Positions 37,084-42,537 of a DNA stretch of 42,537 bases are shown piece after piece. The DNA comes from Minisyncoccota bacterium (GTDB lineage Bacteria > Patescibacteriota > Minisyncoccia > Phycocordibacterales > JACOZG01). How positions within the stretch are numbered: position 1 is the stretch's first letter; the number at the start of each line of letters is the position of its first letter. Where the stretch lies: the NCBI GenBank assembly GCA_020057185.1, contig JAGVGK010000031.1, positions 1 through 42,537 on the forward strand, given 5' to 3'. Below the pieces are notes generated by a model, which worked only from the letters and a program-made list of their open reading frames with translations, made no database searches and was not told where the DNA came from. The position numbers and the translations under genes are program-made.

Positions 37084-37308
37084 TTGGTGCGAGAATTGGC
37101 TTACTATTTTCGGTGTTCGAAATGCGGTTTGTACCCAGTGAAGCCAGAGACTTTTTCCCGTTTTTTGACTCCAGACATTAGGTTAGAGTTGGAGCAAAGA
37201 ATCAAAGGTGGGGCGCCAGGTGCCACACTAGAGTTTGAAGCCGGTTGCCCCCAATGTTTGCCCCGTGGTGTAAGCAAGGCCAAGGTCATAGTCTTGAGTT
37301 CACACTAG
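37084..37308 (+). CDS. Small zinc-ribbon-like protein
   Basis: Two CxxC motifs (CSKC, CPQC) in 74 aa; followed by terminator. Confidence 0.55.
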   Translation: MVRELAYYFRCSKCGLYPVKPETFSRFLTPDIRLELEQRIKGGAPGATLEFEAGCPQCLPRGVSKAKVIVLSSH

Positions 37309-37318
37309 CCAGTAGTCC

Positions 37319-37349
37319 GCAGGCTTCGAGATCGAAGCCTGTTTTTTTG
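37319..37349 (+). terminator. Rho-independent terminator
   Basis: caggcttcgagatcgaagcctg followed by ttttttt. Confidence 0.85.
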
Positions 37350-37375
37350 TATCGCTTCGGCGATTAAGCTATAAT

Positions 37376-40138
37376 TTGCCGATGGAGAAGTTTAAGCTAA
37401 ACGAGCACCCCAAGTTTAATTCCCCCGCCGAGGAGCTGGACTTTTTGCGTTCGGAAGTGGCTCGCCACGAGGTTGAAGCCGAGAAGCGAGGCGAGACTGT
37501 CGAACGCGGGCAGATCGTCAAACAAAAGATTGAAGACTACAAGAATCTGCCCGCCGAGAAAGTGCTGACCGAAAATTTGCATCTCCCCGCCGAGCAAACT
37601 GAAGCCTTGGTTTTAAAACTAGCACCCGAGGATCACGACGAGACGATGGCCGAGCTACTGGGACTTTTACGGCAAAAAGGAATTAAGAATACATTGGCCA
37701 TTGTCGGCAAACTCAATAACTCGCACATTGAAGATGACTTCCATCGTTTCTTGGTGGAATATTTGCAAGAGGGGCATGCTATCTCTCATCTGAAAGAGCG
37801 TTCGCCCCTCTTTCGCGCGCTCAATATGGCGCTGTACGAAATTATTTTACCCACGCTGGTGACGACCGAACAGCCGAAGAGCTTGAAGGAAATTGTGTCG
37901 TCGATGGAACAATTCTTCGCCGGCCTGCTCTCGATTCCGGGGAAGAATAATCGCGGTCAGAATTATTTCACGCTCGAATTAGCGATTCCGAATTACGGCG
38001 AGGAGTACAGTTTCTATGCGTCGATCCCGATTGATAAGCGAGAATTATTTGAGAAACAAATTCTCGCTATTTTCCATAACGCTAAAATTAGCGAGAAGCG
38101 AGATGATTACAATATCTTCAACGAGACCGGCGGACACGCGGCGGCTTATGCCGTCTCGGGCAAGAATCCTATTTTCCCGCTCAAGACTTACAAAAATTTC
38201 GATCACGATCCGCTCAATGTGGTCTTGAATAGTTTTTCTAAAATTGATCGCGCGGGCGAGGGCGCCGCGCTCCAAATTATTTTTCAGCCGACTGATGACA
38301 CCATCGCCAAGAAATACGAATCGGCCATCAAGGCCATTCAGAAAGGGACACCGATTAAAGACGCCATCAATATTGCTTATACCACAGGGCAAGAAGTTTT
38401 GGGTTCATTGAAGGAAGTCTTTTTCGCGCGGGAGAAGAAGCAGTCGGATAGTCCCCTGCCGTCACCGGACTCGGCGGTGGTGGAGAGGATTAAAGAGAAA
38501 ATTTCTAGCCCGATTATGAAGGTTAATATCCGAGTCGCCAGTTCGTCGCGCACGGTGGCGGAGGCCGAATCTATTCTCGCGGATATTGAATCCTCTTTTA
38601 ATCAATTCGAGAACACGCTCGGCAATCGGCTGGAATTTGAGCGCGTCAAATCGGCGCGGTTGGGACAATTTCTTCATAACTTCTCTTACCGCTTATTTTC
38701 CACCGAACAAAGTATTCCTTTGAATATTGAAGAAGCGAGCACGATCATGCACTTCCAGACTACGGCGCTTAAAGGCGCGGATCAACTCAAACAAACGCGC
38801 GCCACGGCTAGTCCCTCGCCCAGCGACTTGCCCGAGAGCGGATTATTATTGGGAGTCAATCGCTCGCGCGGAGCGGAGAAAAGTATTTTTATGACCGAGG
38901 AAGATCGGTTGCGTCACTTCTATGTGATTGGTCAGACGGGCACCGGCAAGACGACGCTCCTTAAAAATATGATTGCCCAAGATATCGCGCGAGGCAATGG
39001 TGTTTGTCTGATTGATCCGCATGGTCTCGATATTATGGATGTGTTGTCGCTGGTCCCGCCCGAGCGCTATGACGATGTGATTTATTTTGATCCGAGTTAC
39101 ACCGCGCGTCCGATGGCGCTCAATATGCTCGAATACGATGAGCGTTATCCGGAGCAAAAAACTTTCGTGGTGAACGAACTGTTTAATATCTTTCAGAAGC
39201 TCTATGGCGCGGTGCCGGAATCAATGGGGCCGATGTTTGAGCAGTATTTTCGGAACGCGACGATGCTGGTGATTGAGGATCCAGCATCCGGTTCGACCTT
39301 GCTCGATGTGTCGCGGGTCTTGTCCGACAAAGCGTATCGCCAGCTGAAACTCTCGCGCTGCCACAATCCGGTGATCGTGCAGTTTTGGCGTGAGGTGGCG
39401 GAGAAGGCGGGTGGTGAAGGCGCATTGGCTAATATCGTTCCTTATATCACGAGTAAGTTCGATGTCTTTCTCGCCAATGACTTTATGCGGCCGATTGTGG
39501 CGCAAGAGAAATCCGTTTTTAATTTCCGGCAAATTATGGATGACCGGAAAATTTTGCTGGTCAATTTAGCTAAAGGTCGTCTCGGCGATATCAATGCCAA
39601 TCTGATTGGTTTGATTCTCGTCGGCAAGATTCTAATGGCGACGCTCTCGCGGGTTGATTCTCTCGGTCAAGATTTGCCAAGTTTTTACTTCTACATTGAT
39701 GAATTCCAAAATGTGATCACCGACTCGATCGCCACCATTCTCTCCGAGGCGCGGAAATATAAATTGAGTTTGAATGTGGCGCATCAATTTATTGCGCAGT
39801 TGGATGAGAAGATTAGAGATTCGGTGTTTGGCAATGTCGGCTCGATTGTTGCCTTCCGCGTTGGCAGTGACGATGCCGAATATCTGGAGAAACAGTTCGC
39901 CCCCACCTTCACCGCCCAAGATCTAATGAATATCGATAACTGCCAGGCGTATGTTAAGCTTTTGGTCAATGGCAAGCCGGTGAAGCCCTTCGACTTGAGC
40001 GTTCTCCCGCCCGAGCATGGTTCGTCGGCGAAGATTGAAGCGCTCAAACAATTATCATATACTAAATATGGTCGAGACCGCGCCGAAGTCGAGGCCCTAA
40101 TTTTAGCCAAGTATCAGAAACCTAACCTAATTAATTAA
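37376..40138 (+). CDS. VirD4/TraD-like coupling ATPase
   Basis: LRHFYVIGQTGTGKTTLLKNMIAQDIARGNGVCLIDPHG, FYFYIDEFQNVITDSIATILSEARKYKLSLNVAHQFI. Confidence 0.92.
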   Translation: MPMEKFKLNEHPKFNSPAEELDFLRSEVARHEVEAEKRGETVERGQIVKQKIEDYKNLPAEKVLTENLHLPAEQTEALVLKLAPEDHDETMAELLGLLRQKGIKNTLAIVGKLNNSHIEDDFHRFLVEYLQEGHAISHLKERSPLFRALNMALYEIILPTLVTTEQPKSLKEIVSSMEQFFAGLLSIPGKNNRGQNYFTLELAIPNYGEEYSFYASIPIDKRELFEKQILAIFHNAKISEKRDDYNIFNETGGHAAAYAVSGKNPIFPLKTYKNFDHDPLNVVLNSFSKIDRAGEGAALQIIFQPTDDTIAKKYESAIKAIQKGTPIKDAINIAYTTGQEVLGSLKEVFFAREKKQSDSPLPSPDSAVVERIKEKISSPIMKVNIRVASSSRTVAEAESILADIESSFNQFENTLGNRLEFERVKSARLGQFLHNFSYRLFSTEQSIPLNIEEASTIMHFQTTALKGADQLKQTRATASPSPSDLPESGLLLGVNRSRGAEKSIFMTEEDRLRHFYVIGQTGTGKTTLLKNMIAQDIARGNGVCLIDPHGLDIMDVLSLVPPERYDDVIYFDPSYTARPMALNMLEYDERYPEQKTFVVNELFNIFQKLYGAVPESMGPMFEQYFRNATMLVIEDPASGSTLLDVSRVLSDKAYRQLKLSRCHNPVIVQFWREVAEKAGGEGALANIVPYITSKFDVFLANDFMRPIVAQEKSVFNFRQIMDDRKILLVNLAKGRLGDINANLIGLILVGKILMATLSRVDSLGQDLPSFYFYIDEFQNVITDSIATILSEARKYKLSLNVAHQFIAQLDEKIRDSVFGNVGSIVAFRVGSDDAEYLEKQFAPTFTAQDLMNIDNCQAYVKLLVNGKPVKPFDLSVLPPEHGSSAKIEALKQLSYTKYGRDRAEVEALILAKYQKPNLIN
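40035..40071 (+). repeat. 37-bp direct repeat copy A (inside virD4-like 3' end)
   Basis: ttgaagcgctcaaacaattatcatatactaaatatgg, identical at 41628-41664. Confidence 0.95.
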
Positions 40139-40144
40139 ACTACT

Positions 40145-40447
40145 ATGACTATGGAACAACCGCCGAAGCTTGAAGGGAATGCTGAAAATAAGAAAGAGAT
40201 GACCCAAGAGAGATATGTTGAAATCGAAAATTTGTTCAAAAAGTCGCTAGACCCTCGTTCGGAGTTGGGGAACTGGCTATGGTTTGGTCTCGGGACGAGG
40301 GCGAGCTCGGGCGGTGCCATGAATGCTGAAGCAAATAAAAAATTATTGGAAATTTCTAACACTATTGGTGTTCCGGGAGATGAGATCGAAGATTTCTGGG
40401 ATAGATACTACCTTAATCATACTCCTTACCCTGATGATGATAATTAA
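40145..40447 (+). CDS. MEQPPK-family small protein 1
   Basis: MTMEQPPKLEGNAENKKEM...; leader aattaaactactatgactatggaacaa shared with later genes. Confidence 0.7.
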   Translation: MTMEQPPKLEGNAENKKEMTQERYVEIENLFKKSLDPRSELGNWLWFGLGTRASSGGAMNAEANKKLLEISNTIGVPGDEIEDFWDRYYLNHTPYPDDDN

Positions 40448-40491
40448 ATCACTATGCCAAAATTTGAAACACCAGAAATGCCTTTTGATTA
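40446..40491 (+). pseudogene. Truncated copy of MEQPPK-family gene start
   Basis: attaaatcactatgccaaaatttgaaacaccagaaatgccttttgattaa; ccaaaatttgaaacaccaga(a/g)atgccttttga recurs in the gene starting at 42048. Confidence 0.75.
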
Positions 40492-40499
40492 ATCTTATG

Positions 40500-40528
40500 T
40501 AATCTTATATACTCAAAGTATAAGATTA
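40500..40528. promoter_or_regulatory. Operator-like inverted repeat at the Fic gene start
   Basis: taatcttata-tactcaaag-tataagatta, perfect 10-bp arms, ending 1 nt before the ATG. Confidence 0.7.
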
Positions 40529-40529
40529 T

Positions 40530-41615
40530 ATGGGCGAGTCAACCACTCAAAACACAGAGAAGCACCGATTTAACCTTCGATTGGAAGGGCTTCCTTCTGA
40601 TGTTTGGTCAAAACTCACGCAAATTGATGAACTTAAAGGGCGATGGATCGCCGGCGCCCAACTTAGTCCACAAGCTTTGGGTCGTCTCAAGCGATCGACC
40701 CTGATTACCTCAACCGGGGCTTCGACTCGCATCGAAGGAGCCAATCTCTCGGATGAAGACATTGAGAAAATGATGCGAGGCATCGCCATTCAAAAATTCA
40801 TCGATCGCGATAAACAAGAAGTGCGGGGTTACTACGAGCTTCTGGAAAATGTGTTTGATTCGTGGAAATCGCTCAACTTCTCGGAAAGCTCTATCGGGCA
40901 CTTTCACCGAGAGCTTCTTAAGTATGTAGAGAAAGATCAAACTCACCGTGGTAATTATAAAAAGCAGGAAAATCAAGTACAGATGATCAATGAAGCCGGC
41001 GAGTCCGTCGGTGTGCTTTTTGACACCACACTAGCTTGGCTGACACCCAAAGAAATGCAGGAACTCGTCGAGTGGACGCAAAAATCACTGGCCGAGGGGA
41101 AGATGCATCCACTTTTGGTGATTGGCAACTTTCTGGTTGAGTTTTTGCAGATTCACCCATTTCAAGACGGCAACGGTCGCCTGTCTCGCGTGCTGACTAA
41201 CCTCCTTTTACTTAAAGTCGGGTACTTGTATGTACCCTATGTTTCTCACGAGAAGCTAGTTGAGGATAATAAACCCGACTACTATGTCGCTCTGCGCCGG
41301 AGCCAAAAAACATTCAAGTCGGAGCATGAAGATATTACACCGTGGCTCGATTTTTTCTTTTCTATTCTTCTGAAGCAATCTAAAGAGGCAGTGGGGCTTC
41401 TGGCAAAAGAAAATATTGATAAACTTCTCTCGCCTAAACAGCTTAAGGTGTGGGAGTATATTGAAAAAATTGACGAAGTGAGTCCCGGCGAGATTTCAAA
41501 GGCCACCGGCGTGGCCCGACCGACCATCAATCAAGTCCTCGATAAACTCCTTCGGCTTAAAAAAATTGAACGGGTTGGACAAGGTCGGACCACGAGGTAT
41601 AAAAAAATAGCTTGA
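40530..41615 (+). CDS. Fic family protein (N-terminal Fic-N, C-terminal winged helix)
   Basis: HPFQDGNGRLSR Fic motif; TGASTRIEGANLS inhibitory-type motif; C-terminal SPGEISKATGVARPTINQVLDKLLRLKKIERVGQGRTTRY. Confidence 0.95.
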   Translation: MGESTTQNTEKHRFNLRLEGLPSDVWSKLTQIDELKGRWIAGAQLSPQALGRLKRSTLITSTGASTRIEGANLSDEDIEKMMRGIAIQKFIDRDKQEVRGYYELLENVFDSWKSLNFSESSIGHFHRELLKYVEKDQTHRGNYKKQENQVQMINEAGESVGVLFDTTLAWLTPKEMQELVEWTQKSLAEGKMHPLLVIGNFLVEFLQIHPFQDGNGRLSRVLTNLLLLKVGYLYVPYVSHEKLVEDNKPDYYVALRRSQKTFKSEHEDITPWLDFFFSILLKQSKEAVGLLAKENIDKLLSPKQLKVWEYIEKIDEVSPGEISKATGVARPTINQVLDKLLRLKKIERVGQGRTTRYKKIA

Positions 41616-41627
41616 ATATTGAAAGGT

Positions 41628-41664
41628 TGAAGCGCTCAAACAATTATCATATACTAAATATGGC
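41628..41664 (+). repeat. 37-bp direct repeat copy B
   Basis: Exact copy of 40035-40071, followed by a second shared block tcagaaacctaa..aattaaactactatga.tatggaacaa. Confidence 0.95.
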
Positions 41665-41707
41665 AAAGATTATTAATCAGAAACCTAATTTAACCAATTA
41701 AACTACT

Positions 41708-42028
41708 ATGATTATGGAACAAGTGCCGGGGTTTGAAACGGAACAAGAAGTAACCGAGGGCTGGCAGGGAGATTGGCACAAGGGTGAACGGCCACCGGGA
41801 TATCGGGCAACGACCGAGCGATATGATTCTCTCGGCGAATTGGGTTATAGCTCAATCGAAGCTCTGGGGCGAGATTTCGTAGGTCAATATAATAAACTAA
41901 TGACTAAAGCCAAAGACGGAAATTTGGATCAAGCAGAACTGGAAGAGTTTTTAGAAGCCAATGCCAAATTTCATGAATCTCTGGATGAGTTTGAAGTTAA
42001 GATCAAATCAAGTAAAGAGGCTACTTAA
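41708..42028 (+). CDS. MEQPPK-family small protein 2
   Basis: MIMEQVPGFETEQEV...; same leader. Confidence 0.7.
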   Translation: MIMEQVPGFETEQEVTEGWQGDWHKGERPPGYRATTERYDSLGELGYSSIEALGRDFVGQYNKLMTKAKDGNLDQAELEEFLEANAKFHESLDEFEVKIKSSKEAT

Positions 42029-42047
42029 GTGTGTTTATTAAACTACT

Positions 42048-42377
42048 ATGACGAATAATATGGAACAACCGCCAAAATTTGAAACACCAGAGATGCCTTT
42101 TGAGGATTTGAGAAATGATATTGAAACAAGTCAGGCGCAACTGAAAGATTTGGTGCGCGAAGGACAAGAGAGCCAAGAGGAAACTCTGAACTCTTTTGCG
42201 GAGCAAATTAAATTAATGCAACGACTGGGCGTGCCGGAAGATCTGGTGGAAGTTTTTAATCACGATCTAACTGATTTGCGAAATGAAGGGAAGTCTTGGT
42301 CGGCGCGATTAGCGGATTTTAAAGATAAGTTGGTGGGCAAAGTCCTAGAATGGGTTACCCTTAAACAAAAGTCTTAG
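42048..42377 (+). CDS. MEQPPK-family small protein 3
   Basis: MTNNMEQPPKFETPEMPFEDLRNDIE...; leader tattaaactactatga. Confidence 0.7.
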   Translation: MTNNMEQPPKFETPEMPFEDLRNDIETSQAQLKDLVREGQESQEETLNSFAEQIKLMQRLGVPEDLVEVFNHDLTDLRNEGKSWSARLADFKDKLVGKVLEWVTLKQKS

Positions 42378-42448
42378 TATCACGAATTATTTTTTGGGCG
42401 ATATTGGAGCGCTTCGAGGAGGTGTTCGTCGCGGATGAGAAGTAAGAT

Positions 42449-42476
42449 TTGACAAGTTGATTTAATTATGTATAAT
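42449..42476 (+). promoter_or_regulatory. Sigma70-type promoter
   Basis: TTGACA - 16 nt - TATAAT upstream of ggaggaacaagtgATG. Confidence 0.65.
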
Positions 42477-42529
42477 CGTGGGTAGTTAAGATTTTTGACA
42501 AAAGTGACCTAAATTGGGAGGAACAAGTG

Positions 42530-42537
42530 ATGGCTAA
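42530..42537 (+). CDS. Start of a gene cut by window end
   Basis: Strong RBS gggagg then atggctaa. Confidence 0.45.

Noticed and set aside
1-42537. CRISPR arrays and tRNA/rRNA genes
   Set aside because: No regularly spaced direct repeats and no tRNA T-loop-like or rRNA sequence recognised on reading; a tRNAscan/CRISPR finder run would be decisive.

Overview
The gene content looks like a Candidate Phyla Radiation (Patescibacteria/Parcubacteria-like) chromosome segment; this taxonomic call is inference from gene content only. Core features: partial tsaE, a PilB/GspE ATPase, ruvB, a shortened yebC overlapping ruvC, PBP1A, a DciA-like/dnaN/dnaA block next to rpmH-rnpA-yidC (probable oriC region), acpP, rsmA, uvrD/pcrA and lexA. 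A long minus-strand cluster (about 26.3 to 13.3 kb) encodes a minimal type IV secretion-like apparatus: pilin, VirB4, a separate VirB4-N-like protein, PrgI, VirB6 and large secreted proteins. A VirD4-like coupling ATPase lies apart at 37.4-40.1 kb. The 31-42.5 kb part is accessory: a decayed ORF6N gene, a MazF gene with an early nonsense codon, a DUF4143 ATPase, a Fic protein, and a tandem family of small proteins sharing a 'MEQxPxxE' start. Best candidates for something undescribed: (a) a 171-nt multibranch RNA-like (or MITE-like) element before ruvB; (b) palindromes inserted in frame in protein genes; (c) a four-helix-bundle (IVP/S23) gene inserted in the T4SS operon with complementary AGCT-rich ends, like an mRNA version of a 23S rRNA intervening sequence; (d) a RAYT transposase bracketed by two identical 19-bp palindromes; (e) the repeated leader/small-protein array downstream of VirD4. 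All calls are from reading the sequence; no database searches or folding programs were run.
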